Positions 1 through 8,327 of a stretch of DNA of 64,000 bases are shown piece after piece (position 1 is the stretch's first letter; each line of letters begins with the position of its first letter). Made by a program: the position numbers and the translations under genes. The notes below the pieces were generated by a model, which saw only the letters and a list, made by a program, of their open reading frames with translations, did no database searches and was not told the origin of the DNA. The DNA comes from Lachnospiraceae bacterium (GTDB lineage Bacteria; Bacillota; Clostridia; Lachnospirales; Lachnospiraceae), in the NCBI GenBank assembly GCA_022510725.1, contig JAFLSW010000001.1:294150-358149 (forward strand), read 5' to 3'.

Positions 1-654
1 TATGTTCATCCGTCTATGGAGGAATATACCAGCCCGGCGTTTTATCTGACACCGCCCATAGACGATGTGCAAAATAATATTATTTATATCAACAGAGGCA
101 ATGGTAATGACGATCTGTTTGTCGTTCTTGCTCATGAAGGCTATCCGGGGCATTTGTATCAGACTGTGACAACTGCACAAAAGGATCTGCCTCCCGTACG
201 CAGTCTGTTTTCCTTTTCCGGATATACGGAAGGATGGGCAGATTATGTAGAATATTATTCTTACGATCTCAGGGGAATGGATAAAGATCTGGCCCAAATA
301 CTTGCCTGGGATTCCGGTATAAATGTAGCTCTATGCGCCTATGTGGATATAGGTGTCAACTATGAGGGCTGGGACAGACAGGATGTTTTGGAATTTCTGG
401 GGCCCTTTGGTATTGCCAGCGAAGAAAGCGTAAACGGTCTGTTTGAGCTGGTAGTAGAAAAGCCGGGATACTATTTGAATTATTTTATCGGTTATCTGGA
501 ATTTTTACGACTTCGGGAAAAGGCGGAAAATACCCTGGAAGACGATTTTGTATTAAAAGACTTTCATCAATTTATTTTGGATCTTGGTCCTACGCCTTTC
601 TATATCATAGAAGACAGAATGGATCTATGGATGGAAGAACAGAAGGGGTCATGA
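1..654 (+). CDS. DUF885 family protein, C-terminal part (5' end outside window)
   Basis: The reading frame is open from the first base, so the ATG at 16 is internal and the gene begins upstream of the window. The visible 217 codons carry HEGYPGH, the HExxH-like metal-binding signature of the DUF885 family (predicted zinc-dependent peptidases), followed by a conserved GWADY segment. DUF885 proteins usually have about 550-600 residues, so roughly the last third is present. No signal peptide can be judged from this part. The downstream spoVA genes start 80 bases after the stop behind their own ribosome site, so a functional link is not implied. Family assignment is confident; the substrate is unknown. 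Confidence 0.85.
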   Translation, partial: YVHPSMEEYTSPAFYLTPPIDDVQNNIIYINRGNGNDDLFVVLAHEGYPGHLYQTVTTAQKDLPPVRSLFSFSGYTEGWADYVEYYSYDLRGMDKDLAQILAWDSGINVALCAYVDIGVNYEGWDRQDVLEFLGPFGIASEESVNGLFELVVEKPGYYLNYFIGYLEFLRLREKAENTLEDDFVLKDFHQFILDLGPTPFYIIEDRMDLWMEEQKGS

Positions 655-733
655 GTCGCTTTTGTTTTAAAAATAAGTGTGCATAAATTTCCGCCATCGG
701 GAAAAACTGGTTAAAAAACCAGGAGATTGAACG

Positions 734-1357
734 ATGGCGGATATTATTTATATGAATTTATGTCCTAAAATGCAGAGTACGGACAGTGTTATTACCGTAG
801 AGGATGTGGCGGAAGTAGAGGGCAGAAATAAAGAACTGTTAGGCAAGATCAAAAAGCTGCCTGTATACGAATTTACGGAGGATCATACCAGGCGCATCAT
901 CAGCCAGTTAAAGGTGGTGTATGAAATAGAAAAAGCTTGTCCATCAGTCATGATCGTGCCCTTGGGAGCAGAAGAGGTCATACTGGAATATTCCAGTAAC
1001 CCTTCCCATAACAAGGCAGGAGAATTTTTAAGAGTGGTTCTGGTATCCTGCATCAGCTTTTTCGGACCTGCCTTTACCATTATGGCTTTTCATAACGACA
1101 TTGGGATACGAAATGTTTTTGAACAGATTTCAGCCCTGATCACAGGGGCAAAGGAAACGGGGGTGACCGTTTTGGAGGTTTCCTATTCTATTGGTCTGGC
1201 CTCCGGTATCATCCTGTTCTTCAATCATATAGGTAAGCGTAGGATAACCCATGATCCTACGCCCATTGAGGTTTCCATGCGGAAATATGAAGATGATGTC
1301 AACAGCACTTTGGCGGAAACCTGGGATAGGAAGGGGGAGACCATAGATGCTCCTTAA
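734..1357 (+). CDS. spoVAA: Stage V sporulation protein AA
   Basis: A 207-residue protein with a soluble N-terminal half and two hydrophobic helices in the C-terminal half, matching SpoVAA in size and layout. SpoVA proteins form the inner-membrane channel that moves Ca-dipicolinate into the developing forespore and out at germination. The start is preceded by AGGAG nine bases upstream. The gene overlaps the next one by 11 bases and is followed by spoVAB and spoVAC, which supports the identification. I see no convincing sigma-G promoter directly upstream. SpoVAD and SpoVAE, normally neighbours, are about 13 and 28 kb away. Confidence 0.88.
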   Translation: MADIIYMNLCPKMQSTDSVITVEDVAEVEGRNKELLGKIKKLPVYEFTEDHTRRIISQLKVVYEIEKACPSVMIVPLGAEEVILEYSSNPSHNKAGEFLRVVLVSCISFFGPAFTIMAFHNDIGIRNVFEQISALITGAKETGVTVLEVSYSIGLASGIILFFNHIGKRRITHDPTPIEVSMRKYEDDVNSTLAETWDRKGETIDAP

Positions 1358-1790
1358 ATATCTTTTTCTTTCCCTGTGCGGCGTTTCCTTTGGTGCCTTG
1401 GCGGCAGCAGGGGTCTTTACGGTTTTGGTGGCAGTAGGTCTGATGCCCAGGTTTGCGGGAAAAACAGATACGGCGAAATACATTTTTTTATATGAAAACT
1501 GGGTAGTTATCGGCACTATTTTTGGAATGCTGTTTAGTATATTTGAAGGCCTGTATCCCTATAGCGCTTATGTGCTTTCGCCCATTGCGCCCATTGCAAA
1601 ATGCATATTCGGATTTTTTGTGGGCTGCTTTGTGGGCTGTTTGGCTTTGGCTATTGCGGAAATGCTGGACTCCATTCCCATATTTGCCCGCAGGGTCCGC
1701 CTAAGATGGGGAATCGGCATTGTCATTTTTATGGTGGCATTGGGAAAAATGGCAGGAGGCCTATTATATTTTTTAGCACACATACGTTGA
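1347..1790 (+). CDS. spoVAB: Stage V sporulation protein AB
   Basis: A 147-residue integral membrane protein with four predicted hydrophobic helices, the size and profile of SpoVAB, a component of the dipicolinate channel. Its ATG lies inside the end of spoVAA (11-base overlap), so the two are probably translationally coupled. The next gene, spoVAC, begins 22 bases after its stop. Identification rests mainly on position between spoVAA and spoVAC together with topology, because SpoVAB has few sharp motifs. Confidence 0.85.
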   Translation: MLLKYLFLSLCGVSFGALAAAGVFTVLVAVGLMPRFAGKTDTAKYIFLYENWVVIGTIFGMLFSIFEGLYPYSAYVLSPIAPIAKCIFGFFVGCFVGCLALAIAEMLDSIPIFARRVRLRWGIGIVIFMVALGKMAGGLLYFLAHIR

Positions 1791-1812
1791 AAATAGAAAG
1801 GGGAAACATGGT

Positions 1813-2283
1813 ATGACAAAACAGGAAGAACAACAAAAAAAAGAACAGGAATATCAGGAACTGGTAAAGAAGGTAACACCCCAAAACAATCTGTTTTTAC
1901 AGATGGTGAAGGCGTTTTTGGTGGGAGGTGTGATCTGCACCATCGGACAGGGAATCTTAGAAGGCGCAAAAGCGCTGGGAGCGGATGCGGAAATGGCAGG
2001 TACCTGGTGTTCTCTGCTCTTGGTCCTTTGCAGTGCGGTATTGACCGGCTTCAGTCTGTATCAGCCTATTACAACCTTTGGCGGGGCAGGAGCCCTGGTG
2101 CCTATTACCGGCTTTGCTAATTCCGTTTGTGCGCCGGCCATTGAGTTTCAAAAGGAAGGGCAGGTGTTTGGCGTAGGCGTCAAGATCTTTACCATTGCCG
2201 GTCCGGTCATTCTTTACGGCATCTTTACAAGCTGGCTCTTGGGAGTTGTTTACTATATTGGGAAGATGATGGGGGTTATGTAA
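1813..2283 (+). CDS. spoVAC: Stage V sporulation protein AC
   Basis: A 156-residue membrane protein with a charged Lys/Gln/Glu-rich N-terminus and several hydrophobic helices. It contains the AFLVGGVICTIGQ stretch typical of SpoVAC/SpoVAE family proteins; the same AFLVGGVICxxxQ pattern recurs in the spoVAE product near 30 kb. SpoVAC is the mechanosensitive-channel-like subunit of the dipicolinate transporter in the forespore inner membrane. The ATG follows AAAGGGG at a workable distance. The stop codon is inside a terminator hairpin, so the operon ends here instead of continuing into spoVAD. Confidence 0.93.
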   Translation: MTKQEEQQKKEQEYQELVKKVTPQNNLFLQMVKAFLVGGVICTIGQGILEGAKALGADAEMAGTWCSLLLVLCSAVLTGFSLYQPITTFGGAGALVPITGFANSVCAPAIEFQKEGQVFGVGVKIFTIAGPVILYGIFTSWLLGVVYYIGKMMGVM

Positions 2284-2297
2284 CCCCCATTATTTTT
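2269..2297 (+). terminator. Rho-independent terminator after spoVAC
   Basis: ATGGGGGTTA and TAACCCCCAT form a 10-base stem with almost no loop, followed by TATTTTTA. The hairpin contains the spoVAC stop codon. It closes a three-gene spoVAA-AB-AC unit. Confidence 0.8.
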
Positions 2298-2319
2298 ATG
2301 CTTTTTCCGTAACAAAATA

Positions 2320-2348
2320 TTGACATTAAATGCAGGTTTTACTACAAT
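2320..2348 (+). promoter_or_regulatory. Sigma-A promoter of the fapA operon
   Basis: A perfect TTGACA box is separated by 17 bases from TACAAT. It lies between the spoVAC terminator and the FapA-like gene, leaving a leader of about 65 bases. This is one of the strongest consensus promoters in the window. Confidence 0.8.
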
Positions 2349-2421
2349 TCTATTATGAGTGGAAGTATGTCTAAAGCTATTTTGTTCATACGGAAACCTT
2401 GGGTAGGATGAGGAGTCAGGA

Positions 2422-4596
2422 TTGTCTATGAGCGAAAAGGTTAATTATTCGGAAAAAGGATTTTCGGCAGATCAGGTACGGGAGATAGAGGAAGGACTGG
2501 AAGAGGGTCTGGATGTCTCTCTTTATGCCAAGAAGGAGTTTATGGCTATCCAGATGCGCCAGATCAGGATCGGTCTGGAACAGGGTCTGGATGTGTCTTT
2601 TTATGCTGATACGGCATACGACTGGTTCCAGATGGAAGAGATCCGGATCGGTCTGGAAAAAGATCTGAAAATAAAAGCTTATGCATCCCCGGATATTCCC
2701 TATGATAAGATGCGCCAGATCAGGGAAGGTATTCAGGTCGGCATTGATCTGACCCCTTATATTTATCTGAAAGCAGGGGTCTTAAAGGAATTGCGCCTGG
2801 CGTTACTCTCAAAAGTAAATATTATTGAATATATTAAAGATGGTTATGATGAAGAACAGCTTCGGGAGATTCGGCTTGCCATGGAAAAGAAGCTGGATAT
2901 ACATAATTATCTTTCCAAGGATTTCAGAGGCATATCCATTGGGGAAATTGCCAATGGTCTGGAAAAGGGTCTGGATGTTTCCATCTATGCCGATCCCCAG
3001 TTTGGCTGGCAACAGATGCGTGAGATCCGGATCGGTCTGGAAAACAGGGTGGATATTTCCGTTTATGCCAGACCTCTTTATTCCTGGCAGCAGATGCATG
3101 AGATCCGCATCGGTCTGGAAAGCGGTATTGATGTAAGCAGCTATAAGAGCCTGATGTATACGGCAACGGACATGAAGAGGATGCGTCGTCGTATCATGGG
3201 AGAGGATGAGGACGCACCAAAGCTTGAGACTGCTGTAGTCATGTTCCGCGACTATGTCATTACCGTAAGCGGTGATGAAATGGCGGCATATATCGAGGTT
3301 CCCGGGAAGGCCGGAAAGGTCACCAGACAGGAAATACTTCATGCCTTAAAGGAAAAAGGCATAACCAGGGGCATCCTGGAAAGCGGTTTAGAAGAACTGG
3401 AATCCGGAAAAGGCTTTGATAAAAATGTATTGATCGCCAAAGGCGCACAGCCCCAGACCGGCAAGGATGGTTATTACGAATATTTCTTTAAGATTCAATT
3501 GGATAAAACACCTAAGCTGCTGGAAGACGGTTCTGTGGATTATCACGATGTACAGTGGTTTGAAGTTGTGGAACAGGATCAGAAATTGGCCTATTATCAC
3601 AGTGCCGAAGCCGGTGTTTGCGGTTATACTGTTACCGGAAAGATCATACAGGGCAGAAAAGGAAAAGAAATGAGCATGCTCATGGGCAAAGGCTTTATGG
3701 TTTCCGAAGACGGTAAGACCTACACGGCTACGGTAAAAGGCAGAGTAGATCTGTATGATAACAGATTGGAGGTTTCCAAGATCCTGTTTGTGAATGAGAT
3801 CACCCATGCCACCGGAGATATTACTTTTGACGGCTGTGTTTGCGTACGCGGTAATGTCAGCGGCGGAGCTGCCATATATGCTACGGAAGATATTGTCATA
3901 GACGGATTTGTGGAAGGCGCTATTATTGAAAGCAGCGGCGGCAGCATTCTTTTAAGGCAGGGTGTCAATGCTTCCGGTACCGGCAGTATCAAAGCATTAA
4001 AGGGGATAACAGGAAGCTTTTTTGAAGCGGTCAGCATTTATACCAACGGCGATATTACTGCAAACTACTGCCTGAATTGTAATTTGTATGCGGAGGGGCA
4101 GATCACAATGGTGGGTTCCAAGGCTACTTTGGCAGGTGGTGATGTGACAGCGGTAAGAGGTCTGTTTGCACAGAATCTGGGCAACCGGGCAGGCATTCCC
4201 ACCCATGTCAGGCTGGGTGTGAACGAAGGCATCCTGCAACGCGGCGTTCGGATTGAAAACCGGATAAAGGAAGTCACCAGGGAATTGAGCATTCTGGGAA
4301 ATGCTTATATGGACTTCCAGAAAAAATATCCGCCGGAAGTCCGTAATACCATGGAGATGTACCTAAAGATAGAAAGTGCCATTTTTACTAAGGAAAGAGA
4401 AATGGAGCATCTCTATGAGGCAAAACAACTGCATGAGGAGAATATCGAAAAGATCGGCTGTGCAAGAGCAGTTATCAAAGGCAATCTGTATGAAGGCATT
4501 ATTATAGAGATCGACAGGCAGCGTTGGGTTTCCCCCAGTACCAGCAATGTGACGGTAAGGCGGGTCAATAATAAGATAGTGGTTTTCACAAACTAG
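2422..4596 (+). CDS. FapA (DUF342) family protein with N-terminal tandem repeats
   Basis: A protein of about 720 residues. Residues 10 to about 255 hold roughly nine copies of a 24-26 residue repeat with the core MREIRIGLExGLDVSxYA. The C-terminal two thirds resemble the FapA/DUF342 family, which combines a small alpha/beta domain with a right-handed beta-helix rich in Gly and Val; a helical coiled-coil segment follows near the end. FapA proteins are cytoplasmic polymerising scaffolds whose role is poorly defined. The start is ambiguous: TTG at 2422 is six bases after AGGAG, while ATG at 2428 is 12 bases after it. The gene heads an operon with a REC/HD-GYP regulator and an Hpt protein, suggesting a signalling role. 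Confidence 0.85.
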   Translation: MSMSEKVNYSEKGFSADQVREIEEGLEEGLDVSLYAKKEFMAIQMRQIRIGLEQGLDVSFYADTAYDWFQMEEIRIGLEKDLKIKAYASPDIPYDKMRQIREGIQVGIDLTPYIYLKAGVLKELRLALLSKVNIIEYIKDGYDEEQLREIRLAMEKKLDIHNYLSKDFRGISIGEIANGLEKGLDVSIYADPQFGWQQMREIRIGLENRVDISVYARPLYSWQQMHEIRIGLESGIDVSSYKSLMYTATDMKRMRRRIMGEDEDAPKLETAVVMFRDYVITVSGDEMAAYIEVPGKAGKVTRQEILHALKEKGITRGILESGLEELESGKGFDKNVLIAKGAQPQTGKDGYYEYFFKIQLDKTPKLLEDGSVDYHDVQWFEVVEQDQKLAYYHSAEAGVCGYTVTGKIIQGRKGKEMSMLMGKGFMVSEDGKTYTATVKGRVDLYDNRLEVSKILFVNEITHATGDITFDGCVCVRGNVSGGAAIYATEDIVIDGFVEGAIIESSGGSILLRQGVNASGTGSIKALKGITGSFFEAVSIYTNGDITANYCLNCNLYAEGQITMVGSKATLAGGDVTAVRGLFAQNLGNRAGIPTHVRLGVNEGILQRGVRIENRIKEVTRELSILGNAYMDFQKKYPPEVRNTMEMYLKIESAIFTKEREMEHLYEAKQLHEENIEKIGCARAVIKGNLYEGIIIEIDRQRWVSPSTSNVTVRRVNNKIVVFTN

Positions 4597-4642
4597 TGAA
4601 AGATAGAGATAGAAAAGCATCAAGGCTTTAGAAGGGAGCAGC

Positions 4643-5731
4643 ATGAGAGATAAAGTTCTAATTGTAGATGATGTGGATATGAATCGGGAGATTCTGGAAG
4701 AGATATTAAAGAGCGACTATCAGATACTTCATGCGGAAAACGGTAAAAAGGCCGTGGAAATATTAAACAGCCGTCAAGAAGAGATCGCAGTTGTCCTTCT
4801 GGATCTGATCATGCCGGTCATGGATGGTTTTGGAGTATTGGAGGTCATTAAGAAAAATAAATGGACCGATAAAGTACCGGTACTGATCATCAGTGGAGAA
4901 GGCGGCGTGGAGGTTGAAAGGAAGTGCTTTGATTATGGTATCAGCGACTTCATCAAAAAGCCCTTTGATTCCAACTTGGTTAAGATCAGAGTAAAGAATA
5001 TCGTTGACCTGTTCCTGTACAAAAATCACCTGGAAGAAAAGGTGGAGAAACAGACGGAGACCCTGCGTAAGCAGTATAAGGTTTTACAGTTGCAGGCAGA
5101 AAAACTGCGTCAGAGCAATGTAAAGATCATCGACATACTGGGTACGGTAGTAGAATACCGTAACTTGGAAAGCGGCGAGCATATCAACAGGGTAAAGGGC
5201 TTTACCCAGATCCTGGCAAATCAGCTGATGAAAGATTACCCGGAATACGGCTTGGATCAGAATAAAGTGGATATGATCGTTTCTGCCAGCGCACTTCACG
5301 ATATTGGTAAGATCGCTATTCCGGACAATATCCTGTTAAAGCCTGCCAGATTAAATGAGGAAGAATTTGATTACATGAAATCTCATACCACCAGAGGCTG
5401 CGACATCATAAACAGCATAGAAGGCGTATGGGATGAGGCATATGGCAAATTAAGCTATGAGATCTGCAGACATCATCATGAAAGATATGATGGAAGAGGC
5501 TATCCCGACGGCTTAAAGGGAGAAGAGATTCCCATTGCGGCACAGATCGTATCTGTGGCGGATGTATATGATGCACTGGTAACCGAGCGCGTTTATAAGA
5601 GTGCATATACCACGGATGAAGCATTCCATATGATCGTAAATGGAGAGTGTGGTATATTCTCACCTAAGCTTTTAGAGTGTTTCCGTCAGGTGAAAAAAGA
5701 GTTTGAGGAGCTGGCGGGTAAACAGCATTGA
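4643..5731 (+). CDS. Response regulator with HD-GYP output domain (RpfG-like)
   Basis: A 362-residue protein. Residues 1-125 form a receiver domain with the acidic pocket (VDDVDMN) and phospho-acceptor Asp in LLDLIMP. A coiled-coil linker of about 40 residues follows, then an HD-GYP domain with HDIGK, HHHERYDGRGYP and VADVYDAL. HD-GYP domains hydrolyse cyclic di-GMP to pGpG or GMP, so this is a phosphorylation-controlled c-di-GMP phosphodiesterase acting in the cytoplasm. All core metal-binding residues appear intact. It lies 46 bases after the FapA-like gene and 32 bases before the Hpt gene, behind GAAGGGAG. No dedicated histidine kinase is adjacent. Confidence 0.93.
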   Translation: MRDKVLIVDDVDMNREILEEILKSDYQILHAENGKKAVEILNSRQEEIAVVLLDLIMPVMDGFGVLEVIKKNKWTDKVPVLIISGEGGVEVERKCFDYGISDFIKKPFDSNLVKIRVKNIVDLFLYKNHLEEKVEKQTETLRKQYKVLQLQAEKLRQSNVKIIDILGTVVEYRNLESGEHINRVKGFTQILANQLMKDYPEYGLDQNKVDMIVSASALHDIGKIAIPDNILLKPARLNEEEFDYMKSHTTRGCDIINSIEGVWDEAYGKLSYEICRHHHERYDGRGYPDGLKGEEIPIAAQIVSVADVYDALVTERVYKSAYTTDEAFHMIVNGECGIFSPKLLECFRQVKKEFEELAGKQH

Positions 5732-5763
5732 TCATTCAATAAAACCAGAGGGAGAAAATAGTC

Positions 5764-6120
5764 ATGGATTTAAGCAATAAAATTGATATTGCGGATGCGG
5801 GACAGAGATTTATGAATAATGATGCTTTATTTAAGAAATTCTTGTTCCGTTTTCCGGGAGAAACAGGATTTTCCCAGCTGTTCCAGCTGTTAGAAGAAAA
5901 GAATGTGGAGGAAGCTTTTCGCTCTGCTCATACCATGAAAGGTCTTGTGGCAAACCTTGCCCTTTCTTCCATTACCGGGGTATTGCAGCCTATGACGGAG
6001 GTCTTAAGAGCGGGCAATATGCCGGAACAGTCCCAGATCGACGAGTTAAAACAGGTGTATGAGGAGATGTTAGAAATCATCGCACAGATCCAGGCAGAAG
6101 ATACGCCTTTGCTTTCTTGA
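5764..6120 (+). CDS. Hpt-domain phosphotransfer protein
   Basis: A 118-residue all-helical protein with the Hpt signature AHTMKGLVANL; the His is the predicted phosphorylation site, and Lys and Gly two and three positions later are the usual Hpt companions. Hpt proteins relay phosphoryl groups between hybrid kinases and response regulators. Its position directly after the REC/HD-GYP gene suggests that this regulator is the partner. The kinase that feeds the relay must be encoded elsewhere. A GAGGGAG ribosome site precedes the ATG. It is probably the last gene of the fapA operon. Confidence 0.88.
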   Translation: MDLSNKIDIADAGQRFMNNDALFKKFLFRFPGETGFSQLFQLLEEKNVEEAFRSAHTMKGLVANLALSSITGVLQPMTEVLRAGNMPEQSQIDELKQVYEEMLEIIAQIQAEDTPLLS

Positions 6121-6148
6121 CCTGAAAAGAAAATTTTGTATTAGTTAC

Positions 6149-6187
6149 GGGCCGGCTTTTTATAGGATTAGCGGGCCCTGTTTTACT
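6149..6187 (+). terminator. Possible terminator after the Hpt gene
   Basis: GGGCCGGCT and AGCGGGCCC can pair with one internal G-G mismatch, followed by TGTTTTACTGTTT. The U-run is imperfect, so this may be a weak terminator or an attenuating hairpin. Confidence 0.4.
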
Positions 6188-6217
6188 GTTTGGGATCTTT
6201 TATAAGGAGCATAAAAG

Positions 6218-6919
6218 ATGAAAAAAGAAACACAAAATTTGAAAGAACAGAATAAGGTTCCTTTTTTTTTGAAAGACTACCCAAATATCTGCCGGGAATT
6301 CCAAGGGGAGATTCAATGGAATCGGACCATGTGGCAAGCTAAGATCGCTATGTTCCTGATCCTGTCTTTGCTCTTTTTCTATATCCTTGTTATGGAACTG
6401 ACATCGGAAGGAAAAGACAGCATGTCTATAGGAATTTCTATCTTTTTACAAATAGTATTGGCAGCTATGTTCCTGGGACCGGATATGGTCAAAATTTGCA
6501 AATGTCTGTTCATGAAAGAAAGATTGGTTCAACTGGAAACATATTTAGGCGGTGAGAAAGAAGAAATTTCGTGGGGATGGAAGCATACCTATGTAACAGA
6601 AGATTCTCATTTGATTTTTTGCTCTCATATCATTCCTTTGGAAGGGCTTACAAAGATTCTATATTATCATCTGCACGACTACGGCCGTTATAGGAGACCG
6701 TATGTTTTCTTAGATACATGGTTGGTTTTTTGTTATGAGGATGGGAAAAAGATTTCTGTACAGGAAGAAAGAGTGCAGCCCCGTCATTTTGAAGAATACT
6801 TTGATTATGCGAAGCTAAAGGCTGCAATCAGCAATGAAAAGCGGGATGTAAAAATACAACAAGATAAATCTAAGTCAAGGACCATATTGCGCATAGTGGT
6901 ATTACGATATCTTTCTTAA
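6218..6919 (+). CDS. Hypothetical membrane protein
   Basis: A 233-residue protein that I do not recognise. It has a charged N-terminus, two hydrophobic helices at about residues 45-65 and 75-92, and a C-terminal cytoplasmic domain with alternating beta strands. The layout resembles small YcxB- or PH-like membrane proteins, but no motif confirms that. AAGGAG lies nine bases before the ATG. Its stop codon overlaps the stop of the convergent Rpn-type gene by a few bases. Function unknown. Confidence 0.65.
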   Translation: MKKETQNLKEQNKVPFFLKDYPNICREFQGEIQWNRTMWQAKIAMFLILSLLFFYILVMELTSEGKDSMSIGISIFLQIVLAAMFLGPDMVKICKCLFMKERLVQLETYLGGEKEEISWGWKHTYVTEDSHLIFCSHIIPLEGLTKILYYHLHDYGRYRRPYVFLDTWLVFCYEDGKKISVQEERVQPRHFEEYFDYAKLKAAISNEKRDVKIQQDKSKSRTILRIVVLRYLS

Positions 6920-7767
6920 TCCATAGCAGCCTTTGCATATTCTTCTTCCGTACAATCAAGCAGGTTTATGATCTGTGTCTCATCCATGCCTTTTTGGATC
7001 AATTTGCGGATGATGGACAAAACTCCTTCTTCTCTGCCAATCTCCCTCTCATCCTGCCTGAGAAGCTTCATTTCCTGTTCCATATCAAAATCATAAATGC
7101 TCATTTTTACTACCTCCGATTTTTGTTTTAATAAAAATTCTCTTAATATATTTTGCCTGATGCAATCATCTACTGCTTTTTCTACAGCAGAGCTGATATC
7201 CATGGTCTTTGCATAGTTTCTTACCGTGTCTATGTATTCTGTATATTCCCTTAGGACAGGACACTTTGCCTTTAACTCTTCATTCATGCCTTTGTTGATA
7301 TTGTAGACATCTACTTTTAACTCCAGTCCGGGTGCGTCCATCGGTGTGTCCTGTAATGACGCAAAGCTGTCGGATAGCTTTAACTGCATATATTCCGGCT
7401 GCTTTATGATGCCGTTGTACAATACCACAAAATGAGGCGTAGGTATCTGCACTCTCTTGCTGCTATAAATACTTTTATTCAGAAACTGCTTCTGAAAAAG
7501 ATCCGCAATATAAAACAGGTCCCGTAATGGTATATTGGCAGATGGGGTGGATTGCTGTTCATAGACATTGACTTGATTTGCCAGAAGAAAGGATAAGTCA
7601 TTTTTAATGTTCATGTAAATGGCATTTTCCAGTGTATTGAATGTAAGAAGTGCTGGATCGTGATAGTCGGTTCCGTTTATGGCGTTATACAGGCTTAACG
7701 CATGTACAGGGTCCGAAAAGAGAAAACGAAACACCGTGTCCTTATATTTTGTTTGTGCTTTTGCCAT
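6916..7767 (-). CDS. Rpn/YhgA-type PD-(D/E)XK nuclease family protein (transposase-like)
   Basis: A 283-residue protein with the features of the Rpn/PDDEXK family: an N-terminal KYKDTVFRFLFSD segment, a central D-x(n)-VNVYEQQS strand carrying the Glu-x-Gln of the nuclease core, and a C-terminal tail with several Glu and Lys residues. Rpn proteins are DNA endonucleases that promote RecA-independent recombination. Members are numerous and variable in Lachnospiraceae genomes and are often annotated as transposases. GGAGG stands just before the ATG, with a TTGACT-17-TATGCT promoter upstream. The 3' end overlaps the convergent neighbour by four bases. Confidence 0.82.
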   Translation of the reverse strand: MAKAQTKYKDTVFRFLFSDPVHALSLYNAINGTDYHDPALLTFNTLENAIYMNIKNDLSFLLANQVNVYEQQSTPSANIPLRDLFYIADLFQKQFLNKSIYSSKRVQIPTPHFVVLYNGIIKQPEYMQLKLSDSFASLQDTPMDAPGLELKVDVYNINKGMNEELKAKCPVLREYTEYIDTVRNYAKTMDISSAVEKAVDDCIRQNILREFLLKQKSEVVKMSIYDFDMEQEMKLLRQDEREIGREEGVLSIIRKLIQKGMDETQIINLLDCTEEEYAKAAMD

Positions 7768-7839
7768 GGATTCCTCCGAAGATCAGATGTAAGACATATC
7801 AAAGTGATATGAAAGATTGTTAGAATTGCTACTAAAGCA

Positions 7840-7868
7840 AGCATAGCATTGATCCAAAAAGAAGTCAA
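7840..7868 (-). promoter_or_regulatory. Promoter of the Rpn-type nuclease gene
   Basis: On the minus strand TTGACT is followed 17 bases later by TATGCT. The -35 box sits in the tail of the terminator of the upstream small gene. The leader to the ATG is about 70 bases. Confidence 0.6.
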
Positions 7869-7890
7869 GACAGCTTTAGCGAAAGCTGTC
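7855..7890 (-). terminator. Terminator of the small 62-residue gene
   Basis: Read on the minus strand, GACAGCTTT and AAAGCTGTC form a 9-base stem with a four-base loop, followed by TTGACTTCTTTTT. The stop codon of the upstream small gene falls inside the hairpin. It separates that gene from the Rpn-type gene. Confidence 0.6.
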
Positions 7891-8064
7891 TCGATCTCCA
7901 AGATTCCTGATCAATTGTTCCATTTCCTGTTTAGATTGAATGTTTCTGGCTTGTTCTAATATTTCGGCCCGTTCTTCCTCGCTCATTCTGGCAAAATTGT
8001 TCATGGCCTTTTCATTGGTGGACATGGAGAATGTAAATCCCAAAGGCATATTATTTTTTCCCAT
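7876..8064 (-). CDS. Small conserved-looking protein of unknown function
   Basis: A 62-residue acidic, helical protein (core FTFSMSTNEKAM, then MSEEERAEILEQA). The track starts it at TTG 8076, but AGGAAAGG touches that codon, so ATG 8064 is the better start. The composition is coherent for a real small gene: a Met/Asn-rich head and a charged amphipathic helix. It ends in its own terminator. I do not recognise the family. It may be a small regulatory or DNA-associated protein, but nothing shows that directly. Confidence 0.6.
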   Translation of the reverse strand: MGKNNMPLGFTFSMSTNEKAMNNFARMSEEERAEILEQARNIQSKQEMEQLIRNLGDRDSFR

Positions 8065-8183
8065 ACTGTTTTCCAACCTTTCCTAATTGATATCCTTCTG
8101 TTTCATGCAAAGGATCTGACATGCAAATAGTATTGACCGAATTTTTGGGATTCATACCGCACAATGTTTTGCAAGTCATCCTC

Positions 8184-8212
8184 TTGACAGCAACTGACTA
8201 TTGTAATAATAT
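8184..8212 (+). promoter_or_regulatory. Promoter of the PadR operon
   Basis: TTGACA and TAATAT are separated by 17 bases. The start point would fall in the inverted repeat immediately downstream, leaving a leader of about 110 bases before the PadR gene. Confidence 0.7.
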
Positions 8213-8213
8213 G

Positions 8214-8232
8214 TATTTAGTAATACTAAATA
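8214..8232 (+). promoter_or_regulatory. Candidate PadR operator
   Basis: TATTTAGT-AAT-ACTAAATA is a perfect 8-base inverted repeat with a 3-base centre, placed directly after the -10 box. Its position over the transcription start and just ahead of a PadR gene suggests autoregulation. Binding is inferred. Confidence 0.55.
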
Positions 8233-8327
8233 GTGTGCGATAGCAAATGGCTATCAAAATTTATAAAGTTGGAACAAACAAAGACTTTATTATTGTGAAA
8301 CAACAAAAACATAACAGGAGGGAAACA

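Noticed and set aside
681-710. Sigma-F/G promoter in front of spoVAA (GCATA then GGGAAAAACT)
   Set aside because: The distance is only 13 bases and the -10 fits neither sigma-G nor sigma-F well.
2809-3342. 177-codon minus-strand ORF inside the FapA-like gene
   Set aside because: It mirrors the N-terminal protein repeats of the plus-strand gene; repeats in both frames come from the same DNA repeats.
6916-7767. Insertion sequence around the Rpn-type gene
   Set aside because: Although such genes are often called transposases, no terminal inverted repeats or target duplications were seen next to it.
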